Position numbers and translations under genes: made by a program. A DNA stretch of 64,000 nucleotides, from positions 2,170,001 through 2,234,000 of the forward strand of contig JAALGY010000017.1 of NCBI GenBank assembly GCA_032358165.1, written 5' to 3'. How positions within the stretch are numbered: the first letter of the stretch is position 1; each line of letters opens with the position of its first letter. The notes below the pieces were generated by a model. That model saw only the letters and a program-made list of their open reading frames with translations, did no database searches and was not told the DNA's origin. This stretch comes from Diplosphaera chodatii (Eukaryota > Chlorophyta > Trebouxiophyceae > Prasiolales > Stichococcaceae). This document shows positions 33,721 through 44,034 of this stretch, piece by piece.

Positions 33721-34488
33721 GCTGTTGTTGCAGGTGCTGAATGCTTGTGTATTAGGCAAGCAGTAGGCGGCGAGACGCTTGCTGCTGCAGCGACTGCGGC
33801 TTGCAGAAGCGAATGCTGTAAGACTGGACTGCAGCGGAAGTGCAAATAATCTTGTGCGATGCTATTCAAAGCTTTGAACGCTGTGATCAAGTCGAGAGGG
33901 TGACTAGGAATGGTGCAGGGTGGCCAGCTGTACTGCAGCAAGAATCATGTTGCACCAACACGGTAGACCCCTTGCACATGCTGGGTTGCTGCATCAACCA
34001 TCAGTGTCCAACGGCCAGAAGCACGGCACAGACATCCTACGTGCATGTCGACTCGCAACTTCTCCTGACAACCCTAGCGGCAGAACCACATGTTGAGAAA
34101 CCACTGCGCTCCTGATAATACATCGTGTCTGCAATGTCTCCAGGCCAATGCGAAGACATAGAAAACTAACGAATACTTGCAAAGTCTCACGGTCGACGTT
34201 GCAATGCTGTACACTGAGTGGCCTGGCAACACTCATGACATACGATACACATGTCATCACGCTGCACGATGCTGACTTCATTTTACTCAGGTTGGCTGCG
34301 GATCAATCATGCAGCTTCTGCCGCCTTCTCAGGGCGAGGTCCCCTGTAGCTCCGGATGCCTGTCGTGCCCTTGACCGAATTGATCGCCTCGTACCTGTTG
34401 CAGCATAGAGGATTGTCAGCACCGATAGGTACATGCCACAGGTGTGGGAGGTGCCTGTACATGTGCCATTCATGTGCTTAGCATCGTC
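33721..34488. other. upstream of KEN-box gene and downstream of carrier gene
   Basis: Upstream sequence of the KEN-box gene (-), probably including a non-coding first exon ending near 33733, and the 3' UTR of the carrier gene (-). Open frames such as 33840-34115 (+) show no motif. Confidence 0.4.
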
Positions 34489-37400
34489 TCACATGTAGCG
34501 GACGATGGCGATGCTGGGGACAACCTGTCGGGCACAAGAACAGACCGTCAGTTGTTGCACTTGACAGCTGATGGCAGGCATACGATGCGCATCACAAGGG
34601 AGTGAGCAAACTGCTTGTAGCACCTTCATGAACGAAGACAGGGTGCCCCGCCAGAAGGCACTGACGCCCTCCTCTTTCAGAATTTTCTGGCAGCAGTCAA
34701 TCATGCTGGAGTATCGTACAGGGTGTCCAGGGGCGCCTTGTATCTGCACATTACTGTGACCGGATTCGGCATATTCTCAAGGCATTGTGTCATAGCTTCA
34801 CCGATGGGCAGATGGGGCTGCAGGTGACAGTAGTATCGAGTCAGACCTGCATGCGGCGGGTGACGACCTCCAGCGGCATGGTGGTTGTCATAACCCCGAT
34901 GGCTGCAAAGCCGGCAATGAAGCCGCGCTCCCCTGCACATGAAGTGGTTGCACACAGTAAGTCACCGAGGACACTAGCACATCACGGAGGTGGAAGTGCA
35001 GTTGACGGCATGAGACTGGCAGCTGGAGACCAGCACACCACTGCTGCATCAAGCAGCATGGCATGCCGCAGTGCACCTGGTGAGGGGTTGCGCGGCTTGT
35101 CCATGATGTGCCGCTTATAGTACTCAACGCCGAAGTCGTATCCGAAGAACCCTAGACCTACTGTTGTCACTGTGTTGACCATGCATGGCGCAAACCCGCC
35201 GTACACACCCTTGCGCCACCCCTGCAGCATGATGCCCGAGGAGCTCTCAGACAGCATTAGATTGGCGAGATTGATTGCGCCCCGAGTAGTCAAGCGAGAC
35301 GGTTGGCTCACTGCCCAACAAATGTGAGCAAGCTCGGCCCAACGCACATGCTCCCGGTAGATTTCGCTCAGAATCTTCAGGTAGCCACCTTTCCGACCCA
35401 GCGATACATGGGTTCTCAGGTTCTCCATGGGGTATGTCACAAGGATGCTGGCAGCCCCCGCAGCGACCCCTATGACAGGTAGAATGTCTGTGAGTGCACA
35501 CATGTGACAGCATTGCCAACACACTGCATCTGGTGACCTGAACAGTGAAGCCACAGTGCAGCATTCCACATGAGCACGCTGCACCTGATGCCAAGCGCTC
35601 AATATTTGTGAGCTTCTTAGCGGGATTGGCTGCCTGGAAGAAGTCTTTGACGGTGTCGAACACCGTCATCTGCAGAGACAACGCTGAAGTGCATGGTCAC
35701 TTCGGACACCTTGTGGAGGCCTGTAGGACCAGCACGACAAGTGGTGGGGCTGATGTTCCAGACTGCAGTCCTGACCACACCTGAATGGCGCACTGAGGGA
35801 CTACCTTCATGACGGTGGCGAGGTTGCCCTGCATGACCACCCTGTCCATCAGCCCTACAATGTGACACTGCTGCCTGCGGGCTTGAAACAAGAGCAGCCA
35901 TCAGACAGCCTGAAACCGTACTGGGCAGCCTGCAGCACCTTGAACAGGCCACGCACGCCGCCGTCTGCCCACATCAAGCGTGCAGTCGCTGCGATGCTCT
36001 TGTTCCGAGCATCCGCCATCATCATAGTACGCAACCTGCAGCACGACCGGGCAAATGTGGAGGCCGCAGATGTGAGGTTTGAGACATATGTGGGGTGGAC
36101 TACAGCAGCAGCTCAGGGCTTCACTGACACACCGCTCCAGGGGGGCTACCATCGTGCGGGACACTGCACCGGCGATGCCGCCAGCCACCAGCCTGTCATA
36201 CATCTGCTGCGGCGGCGCAAGGTTCAGCCTGCACAGAAAGAAATGAGCCAGCACATGGTACTAAGCTGCTGGACGTCAGATGGATGACTTACTCCTGGAA
36301 CCAATGGGTTGCCAGGGTGCTTCGTCCTCAGGCCATGAACCATGTTCACCCAGTTATACCAACTGTCTAGTCCAGTCAGGCTCTGACCAGCAAAGAGGCC
36401 ACGACATGTGTTGTCATGTGCCCGCCTCATCATGCCTTGCGGTCGATTCGGTAAACAGCTGGTGCTCGCCTGTACTCGATGCCCGACATCCAGTCAGCGC
36501 TGTCGATCCAGCTGGACACGATGCCGCCGTGCGACAGCTGGTTTGCCGGCAGCAGGACCACGAAGCGCCGGAACTCCTCGTAGTCAATCTGCAACGAACG
36601 CAAGCACACACCACACTGGATCTGGCTGCCACTGGTCTGCTGCAAGGGCAACCGCATCTGCGCTGTCCCCATGAACGGGTGCCAGATGCCAGACGCCAGC
36701 CACCAGTGCAGAGCGCACACAGAACGGCCCCTGGCGTGCGGGCAGCGGCAGGCGGACCTGCCGGTCGCCGTCGCGGTCCAGCAGCTGGATCATTCGCTCC
36801 GTGTCCTCCGGCCCCACCTTCTCCATGCCCAGCTTCCTGTGGCAACAGCATCTTGGCCTGACAGATTGGTGAGGTGGGTGTGTTGCGTGGCCCTGGCACA
36901 TGGATCGCCAGCCAGCTGCATGGACGGCGTGGCAATGCAGGTATCTGGAGCTGCAAACCAGGTAGGCCACAGCGCCGGCATCCGCTCCTTACCGCCGCCC
37001 TTTGACCACGTTAATAAGCGGGATATGCTACAACCTCTGCAACAGAAGGGTTGCTGCTGCGGCAACGCCCCACCTGAGCGCCTGCAGCAGCTCCTCCTCA
37101 TCCACCTCGCCCGTGCCATCGAGGTCCAGATCCTGGAATGTGCTCCACATTGTCTCCTCCTTCCGCGCCACATACTGGTAGAAGTCCTCTGCATCCACCT
37201 GTGCAGCTGGTACTGCTCTTGAAAAACCTTTCAACGTCCACATGAGCACGTTGCCCAATCTGCAACCCCGACCATCCTTTGACCATCCTACTGTATGAAC
37301 GGTCAGCTACCTTGCCACTGCCATTGCGGCCGAACTGCGTCATGAGCTGATCAACGTACTCATTCGAGCCGGGCAGGCCCAGACTCTTGAGAGCGCCCTG

Positions 37401-37776
37401 CTGACATGCCAGACATGATCACGCGGAAATTTGCAATTGCAAGCGAGCACAGCACATGCATAATTTGCAGCAAGATACGTGGTACAAGGAGCACATGCCA
37501 ACCTGCAGCTCCCCTGTGTCGAGGGTGCCATCCTTGTCGACGTCAAGCTCGGCGAACAGGCGCCTGTGTAGTAGCACAAATGCTTCTATGCACCAGCCGA
37601 CGAGAGCGTAGCGGATTTGGTCGACGCTGCAAACCGACTTACCTGACTTCTTCCCGCCTCTCCTCAGGCAGCTCGGGGGCTGACAGCACCGCGCTCGCTG
37701 TCTGTGAGAGGGAGTTCGCCAGCTGCGCAGCCTCTCCCGCGGCGTCAGCGACAGCTGTCGATGCCGCTGTTGGCAT
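34489..37776 (-). CDS. calcium-regulated mitochondrial carrier (SCaMC / ATP-Mg/Pi type)
   Basis: Fifteen exons (37643-37776, 37503-37563, 37311-37397, 37074-37198, 36758-36836, 36470-36588, 36133-36228, 35939-36035, 35781-35828, 35585-35669, 35348-35469, 35077-35221, 34847-34932, 34624-34743, 34489-34524) join to 1,440 nt, 479 aa, the usual SCaMC length. The N-terminal half has four EF-hand loops: DVDKDGTLDTGE (canonical), GRNGSGKVDAED (no Asp at position 1), DLDGTGEVDEEE (canonical) and DRDGDRQIDYEE (Arg instead of Gly at position 6). The C-terminal half has three carrier repeats with PLERLR, PMENLR and PLEVVTRR signatures plus GLFKGNLATVMKVVP and GFFGYDFGVEYY. Family members exchange ATP-Mg for phosphate across the inner mitochondrial membrane under Ca2+ control. 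The last helix ends early (SIAIVRYM). A GC donor follows the exon beginning at 36470. Confidence 0.93.
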
Positions 37777-38452
37777 GGCTGATCCCAGCGCAGATGGTGG
37801 CGCGAGGGACGTGGACGTGACTGTGAAGCACTTTTGTCACCAACGAGACGTTGTGACGGAGGATGCGGGTGGGATCTGCCCCAGGAACGCATGACAAGGC
37901 TGCCAGTCCATCCGTCGCCGCAGAGTCTTCTCAACACATGATGTCTGCAGCTGGCCGTGATCAGGAGGCCAGCTGTGAAAGAGTGCAGGATGCAAGCAGT
38001 AACGGATCCAAGACCAGAACGTCTCAATGCTCTCTGTTGTCGCTCAACTTGCGTGACAGTGCAGACCTAAACAGTACCAGCAACGTTGATCGATTGCCGA
38101 AAAAGAGCGCACGCACACACGCATGAACCGACGTTCGGCACGCCACACACCAGAGCAGCACAACAATAGTTCGCTTTAATAGTGCGCGGTGCACAAAGTG
38201 CCCATCTGGATACGAGCTGGCTGCGCGGTGCCACCTGGCGCCAGCACATGTGGGCTATGCAGATCTGGATCGCCGTTCGGCCGAGCTCGGAGATCCTCCA
38301 GCATTACATCTGTTTCTCTGCACAGTACTAAGCAACGACGCAGGAGCCCCGCACAGGTCCTGAGCCAGCCTCGCTGCCAATCTCGGCCACTCTTGTCGCC
38401 CTAACCCCTGCTGCGCATCTCCTAGTCTGCTGGTGCAGCCCCCAGCTGTCCC
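37777..38452. other. between carrier gene start and gamma-CA gene end
   Basis: Both flanking genes are on the minus strand, so this holds the gamma-CA 3' UTR and the carrier promoter and leader. A TGTAA on the minus strand about 150 nt past the gamma-CA stop (near 38304) could be a poly(A) signal of the green algal type. No coding exon is supported. Confidence 0.4.
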
Positions 38453-39855
38453 CTATGTGTGTGTGGCTGTTGTGACAACCTCTCGTGTCACCGGGTCCCG
38501 CATGAGGCCCATGTGGCTGTCGTAGTCGGGGTCCCGCAGCTGCCTGTCCCGGCGGCGGGCCTTGTCCAGCTCAACCTCCGGGAATGTCTTTGCGTTCTCG
38601 ATGGCGTGGTCCGCCGCCAGCACCGAGTAGTTGTCGGCGCTGCGGCAGATGAAGGCCATCTCCTCCTCTTCCAGCTTCCGCAGCATTTTGGCTGGCCGGC
38701 CCGCCCAGATCTCGCCTACAAGTACACGGCATTTGAGCATTGAGCTGAACACCAGGCACGACTATGTTCATAGTAGGCGTTGTGCACAATACTGCCATGT
38801 GTACTGGCTGGGCATATGTCCTGAACACTGCGTGCCTGTGGGCACAACTGTGCCTGGCGTGACAACTGCGCCTGCTCCCACAATTGCGCCCTTCTCCACC
38901 TGCAGGCATGTACGCCGGCTGTGAGGATCATGCAGGAAAGCACTGAAGTAGCATCAAAATCCCACAAAGCCGGTGCACATACTCTCAACATAGGAGTGCT
39001 TGTGCAGCGTCACTGCTGTTGGACCATACCTTTGCGCCATCAAGCACCAGTGCTCCCATGCCTATGAGGACGTCGTCCTCAATTGTGCAGGCGTGGATGC
39101 AGGCGCCGTGCCCTGCAATGCCACAGCAGAGCTGGGCTCATTGCCCTATTACCACATGACACACAGTCAGGGAGACTCCAAGGCACTTCAGTCCATTCAC
39201 ATGACGTACCAATGGTGACGTTGTTGCCGATCACTGTGGGCTTGGGCTCGCCAAGCGAATGCCGGGCCACATGCACGACCACATTGTCCTGGATGTTGCA
39301 GTTCTGCCCTATTGTGATGCTGTTGACATCCCCTGCAAATGCGGCACACCGACACCTTTCGTGCACTGCGAATGTGCATCGCGTAACCGTGCTTGCAGCA
39401 GCAGCGATGGGTTGGTAGAAAGCACGAAGCACAACTGCTTGATGACAGCGTGTCATTGGTCTACCTCGAATGACTGCGCCATAGAACACCGACGACTGGT
39501 CGCCCAGCTTCACGTCGCCAATAAGAGAGGAGTTGGGCGCCACAAAGTTGTCGCGGCCTAGCTGCGGCCTCGCACCCTCAAACGGCTGCAGCGTCCTGTG
39601 CTTTGATACTGCAGCAGGCACATGCATGACATGATCAGATTCAGGGACGATGTGCCCGACCGCAGGAGCAGCACATATGCATGCTCAGCAACTCGAAACG
39701 TCACGCTCAGCGCAGGCAAAACCAGCGGAGACGACGGCAAAGCACTCACATGTCTCTTTGTAGCCCTTGCCGCCCTGCAGACCAAGACCTAGGCTTTCTA
39801 ACGCCTGCCCCAATCGGCGAGTGGCCCCGCCGACACCTTTGACAAAGCTCTGCAT
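38453..39855 (-). CDS. CAG: gamma-type carbonic anhydrase, mitochondrial complex I subunit
   Basis: Exons 39750-39855, 39465-39608, 39210-39332, 39030-39112, 38836-38899 and 38453-38715 join in frame (783 nt, 260 aa). The amino end (GGATRRLGQALESLGLGLQG) resembles plant gamma-CA proteins. It is followed by the left-handed beta-helix hexapeptide region: FVAPNSSLIGDVKLGDQSSV, AVIRGDVNSI, CNIQDNVVVHVARHSLGE, IGNNVTIGHGACIHACTI, IGMGALVLDGA and VGAGAVVTPGTVVP. The C-terminal helix begins GEIWAGRPAKMLRKL, typical of the plant family. The RGD, NIQDN and three His positions used for metal binding in the archaeal enzyme (VVHVA, GHGA, CIHA) all appear to be present. In plants and algae these proteins form a membrane-arm module of respiratory complex I. 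One intron uses a GC donor (CACAG|GCACGC, at 38835). The start at 39855 was chosen over an upstream Met at 39942 by similarity to known amino ends. Confidence 0.95.
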
Positions 39856-40492
39856 CGCAGCGGGGCCTGCCGCTGCCAAAGCAGCTGCCTCCGCCTGCGG
39901 TACCCCGTTCGGCTGTAGGCAGTGATGCCACCCAGGTGCCACCCCGATTCACGATGTCAGGGTGCCACTGTTCCCAGCATACGGAGCACCACAGCTGTGC
40001 AGTAGCAAGAGATCGAACAGATCCACCACAAAGAAGACTGGCTTCATCAAGCAGGCTGAGCAAAAGGCAGGCATGGCAGCACTGTTCACCCCCTGGTCCC
40101 CCGCTTGCAGCACAGCGAATCGACCGAGGTGCAGCACGCAATCATGCGTCTGCATTCACATATCACTGTCTCGTTGTGCACCGTAAGCCGAAGCACTCAC
40201 GCCCCTGCTGTGCTGCCAACCGTGCAATTGCATTGGAGAGCCTGAGATAGTCTTAGTCCGGGGTCAATCTGTGCACGTTGCTCTGGAAGTGGAGCTGCAG
40301 ATGAGCATCTGACTGCAGCGCCCGCTATATAGCAGATTGTGCTACGAGTTGCACTGCCTCTCACCTCCCCGAGCGGGGGTTCCTACCAGCAGTAGCGCAG
40401 GTCCAAGGTGCAGCATGCAGCGCAAGCTGAGAGTTGATCCAGGGGGCCTGTCGTGACGCTTTCTGCGAGCAGCGATACCGCATCACGGCGCC
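39856..40492. promoter_or_regulatory. divergent upstream region of gamma-CA and AP2M genes
   Basis: 637 bp between two opposite start codons. A TATA-like element lies about 160 bp before the AP2M start (listed separately). The open frames here are not supported as genes. Confidence 0.5.
40324..40333 (+). promoter_or_regulatory. TATA-like element upstream of AP2M
   Basis: The sequence GCTATATAGC is a perfect 10-bp palindrome containing TATATA, 160 bp upstream of the AP2M start codon. Its symmetry means it could serve either direction of the divergent pair. Transcription start not known. Confidence 0.35.
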
Positions 40493-43360
40493 ATGTTCTC
40501 GGCCATCTACTTCTTCAACCTGCGCGGCGACATCCTGATCCAGCGCATCTACCGCGATGACATCGAGTGCGCCTCAAACATGTACCGTCGAGCTTGCAAT
40601 TGCACTCAGTGCTCTAGTGAAGTGCACAACCATTGCAAGTGCCTGCCTTCAGCTGCAAGTTCATGCGAGTGCAGCCGGACGCTGCCAGCGGCTTTCAGGA
40701 CCCATGTGCTGAATGTGCGGGGCGCGGATTCGGCAGCAGCGCTCACGCCCGTGCGGCTGCTGGGCTCGGTGTCCTTCCTGTACCTCAAACACAATGACGT
40801 CTACATCTTGTTCGTCACGCGGCAGAATGCCAATGCCATGCTGGCAATGGCCTTCATGAAGCAGGTCAGTGACCCCAGTTTCAACAATGTCATGGCGTTT
40901 CAACAGGCTGGTGATGGCAAGCGTGGCCGATTGCTGATGCAAGCTAGCATCCGTCAGCTCGCTCGAGCGCTCTGCATGCGTTTACACAATCGGACTGGTT
41001 TGACGCTGCCAGTTTCCTTTTGGCAGATGGTGTCCCTTTTCATGGCATACTTTGGGGACTTTACAGAGGCAGCCATCAAGAACAACTTTGTGCTCATATA
41101 TGAGCTGCTGGACGAGGTGAACCACTGTAAGCGCTAGCTTTCACACGGTCTGCAGCTTGGTGCTGTGTGCGTGCCCAGTAACGACTCGGCATGCTGATGC
41201 TCTGCAGACACTGGACTATGGATGGCCTCAGATGGCAGACCCTGAAGTGCTGAAGCAGTACATCTTCCAGAAGGGGCTTATGACGCAGTCAGCACGGCAA
41301 AGGCGAGAGGACAAAGCAGCACAGTCCACCCTGCAGGTAGGTCCCATTACATATTGATTTATGCCAAACAGCCGTCAGCTTACTACATGACATTAGGCCT
41401 TGAATGCAGATGGGATGGCTGTCTAAGCCGTTCAGAATGGTGGACACAGGTTACAGGTGCGGTTGGTTGGCGAAGAGAGGGCATCAAATACAAAAAGAAT
41501 GAGGTGCCTGCAACAGTGTATGGTGTGTGTACCGTCTCATAAACTTGCAATGTGGGCTGCTCGCGTGACGTTAATCTCATCGTGCAATGCCAGATGCACC
41601 AACTGATACCACGTGTTGCACCGCAATAGGTGTTTCTGGACATAGTAGAGGAGGTGAACGTGCTTCTGAACTCGCGGGGAGAGGTGCTCAGCTCGCACGT
41701 CGTTGGCCGTTTGGTGATGAAGGCCCTCCTGACCGGCATGCCCGACATTAAGATCGGGTTGAACGACAAAGTAGAGGTGAGACAGGCGCAAAAGCACCGG
41801 TTTGTTGTAGTGTGGCAGTGGGTGGGCAGCAGGTTTGCCTTGTGACCCTGCTAGAGGAGGCCATTGCTGGATGCTGTGTATGGAAGCAAACACGCACTGT
41901 CTGTTGCGCAGGATGTAAAGTTCCACCAGTCTGTAAACCTGGGTCGGTACAATACAGAGAAGGTGCGGTGCCAACGCTCAGCTGAAGCACTCAAACATGC
42001 GCATGTGCCTGCATGATACTGTTCCCACTTTCATCATTGGGTAGCACAGCCCTAATGCTGCCAGAGCATAACGTCTACAGGTGGTGTCCTTTGTGCCGCC
42101 GGACGGGCAATTCGAGCTCATGAACTATCGCACATCAGACAACATCCAGCTGCCGTTCCGCGTGCTGCCCAGTGTCACTGAGCCCAGCCGCAACCGTGTG
42201 GAGGTGCGCGCGTCAAATGATGCAGCAGCACAGTACGCTTGCATATCTGCACTCTGCCAGCAGGCGAGCGTTGCCTGAGGGTGAACATTCGGAGCATTGC
42301 CTGCGTTGCACCATTGGGCTGTGTGCTGGCGCAACCTGCAGCACAGTACGCTTGATCAGCTGCGACGCGAGTTCATGGCTTGCCATCTGGTTCCTGCAGA
42401 TCCAGCTGCGTGTCACCAGTGCCTTTGAGCTGAAGGTGTTCGCCATCGAAACAGTCATCACCATACCGGTGAACTCCCCACTGACAATATATCTTGCTTG
42501 GGCCTGCTATATAAAAGGCCGAAGGTGCAGGACCTCCATGCGCCACAGCAGGCTTGCGGCTACACGTGCTGTGGACTTACTGCCGCAGGTGCCAGAGCAG
42601 ACAGCAAAGGCCGACATCCAGCAGAGCACGGGCAAGGCAAAGTATGATGCCAAGCGCAATGCAATTATCTGGAAGATCAAACGCTTCAACGGGGCACAGG
42701 TGCCGCACTCGATGGCCTTCATGCCCTCGACAAAGGACTGGCACTCTGTTAAGAAACAGATGTCTGCCTGGTGGCCATGTCATGGTGTCTACGCATAACA
42801 CTACGCATCTGCAAGAGCTGACCAGCACGCAGCATGCATTGTCGACTTCTGCGTACTTCATACAATGCCAGGAGCACACGCTGTTTGCGGGTGTGGACCT
42901 GGTGACAACGACACGAGATCCCAAGCCCTGGTCTCGACCGCCTATCCAGATGAGTTTCCAGGTGAGGCCTGCAACAGAGGCATGTATGCGGCTGAAGATC
43001 GACACCGTGGCTGCCTGGCATATCGAGGGTCGTCAATTCAGGGAGACGTCAGGGAACGGCTTCAAATCGGCATGTCGACTGTCACGATTCCTTGTGCAAC
43101 GCAGGTGCCAATGTACAGCGCCAGCGGTTTGCGGGTGCAGTATCTGCGAGTCTGGGAGAAGAGCAACAGCAAGGTCGACAAATGGATCCGGAAGGTCAGT
43201 TCCCTTGTGCCGTGTGCACTGCAGCTGTCCTCACAATCTGCAGCTTTGTATGGCAAGGCCTGCTCGGTGTCGAGTCCCACTCCACTTGCGATGCATATTG
43301 TGACAATTGTTGTTGCCGCTGCAGGTGTGCAAAGCGGGCGATTTTTCGATTCGTACATGA
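40493..43360 (+). CDS. AP2M: AP-2 clathrin adaptor complex mu subunit
   Basis: Thirteen exons (40493-40581, 40675-40864, 41027-41116, 41207-41335, 41450-41503, 41630-41776, 41912-41962, 42081-42203, 42400-42468, 42589-42699, 42872-42961, 43105-43194, 43325-43360) join to 1,269 nt, 422 aa. It opens MFSAIYFFNLRGDILIQRIY, the longin-like domain start. The linker and mu-homology domain start read VTGAVGWRREGIKYKKNEVF, the land-plant AP2M wording rather than AP-1 mu. Later blocks are VVSFVPPDGQFELMNYRTS, LPFRVLPSVTEP, WSRPPIQMSFQVPMYSASGL and RVQYLRVWEKS, ending AGDFSIRT. The protein sorts endocytic cargo at the plasma membrane by binding YxxPhi signals as part of the AP-2 tetramer. The first junction, joining 40581 to 40675, is the least certain. 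The region between residues 30 and 45 is poorly matched to other AP2M. Confidence 0.95.
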
Positions 43361-43613
43361 TATCATGCAGAGATAGCTGCCGCCGTGCGCAACTGTCCAT
43401 CCGCACATGCAGCCTGTATAACGAACCAATGAAGCAGTGGTGCAGTTGGAGGCTTGTAGCGATCTGCCTCCGTTTTCGTGGGCTGTGAGTCAGAGAAGCT
43501 TGATGCAGACAATGAATGTCATCTGGTTTGGTGCGTGGTAAACCCTGAGGTTTCGTCCCGCCAAGCTTTCCGCCGCCACTATGCTACCTCATCATCAAGG
43601 CAGACATACATGG

Positions 43614-43649
43614 TTTGAATACTACGGGTTCTTTGAATACTACGGGTTC
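43614..43649. repeat. exact 18-bp tandem duplication
   Basis: TTTGAATACTACGGGTTC occurs twice with no gap (43614-43631 and 43632-43649). The copies are identical. Confidence 0.95.
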
Positions 43650-43912
43650 TGCCTCACTGCCTGACGCAGCGTACGTACACTAGTCCCAGTAGACGGCGAC
43701 CTGCATGTCGGGCGGCCGTGCATGCATCAACAATAGGCAGCTTGCTTGTTGAGCACCTTCCCAACATCACCTCACGTTTATCCATCGCATCATATTCATA
43801 TAAATGATATATATGTTCGCTATTTACGCTGTTGCCTTCTGTGCGTGCAACCCCACTGCACATGTGGTGCCTCGAAAACAACGTGGTCAGACTGGCGGCA
43901 GCAATTACCCTA

Positions 43913-43940
43913 ACACACACACACATATATATATATATAC
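43913..43940. repeat. (AC)6(AT)7 microsatellite
   Basis: Six AC units followed by seven AT units, about 100 bp upstream of the start codon at 44035. Confidence 0.95.
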
Positions 43941-44034
43941 ATCATTGCGCTGCTGACACCATCGACCGCAGGAGGACCATCCTGCTACGTGTTGCGCAGG
44001 AGCTGCAACTAGTGCGCTGAGACTGTCAAGAGCG

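Larger units (their letters stand above)
43361..44034. other. intergenic with tandem duplication and microsatellite
   Basis: The AP2M 3' UTR and the promoter of the secreted-protein gene. It carries an 18-bp tandem duplication and an (AC)n(AT)n microsatellite (listed separately). AT-rich elements around 43795-43815 (ATAAATGATATATATG) could be promoter-related. A small minus open frame (43654-43926) has no support. Confidence 0.45.
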
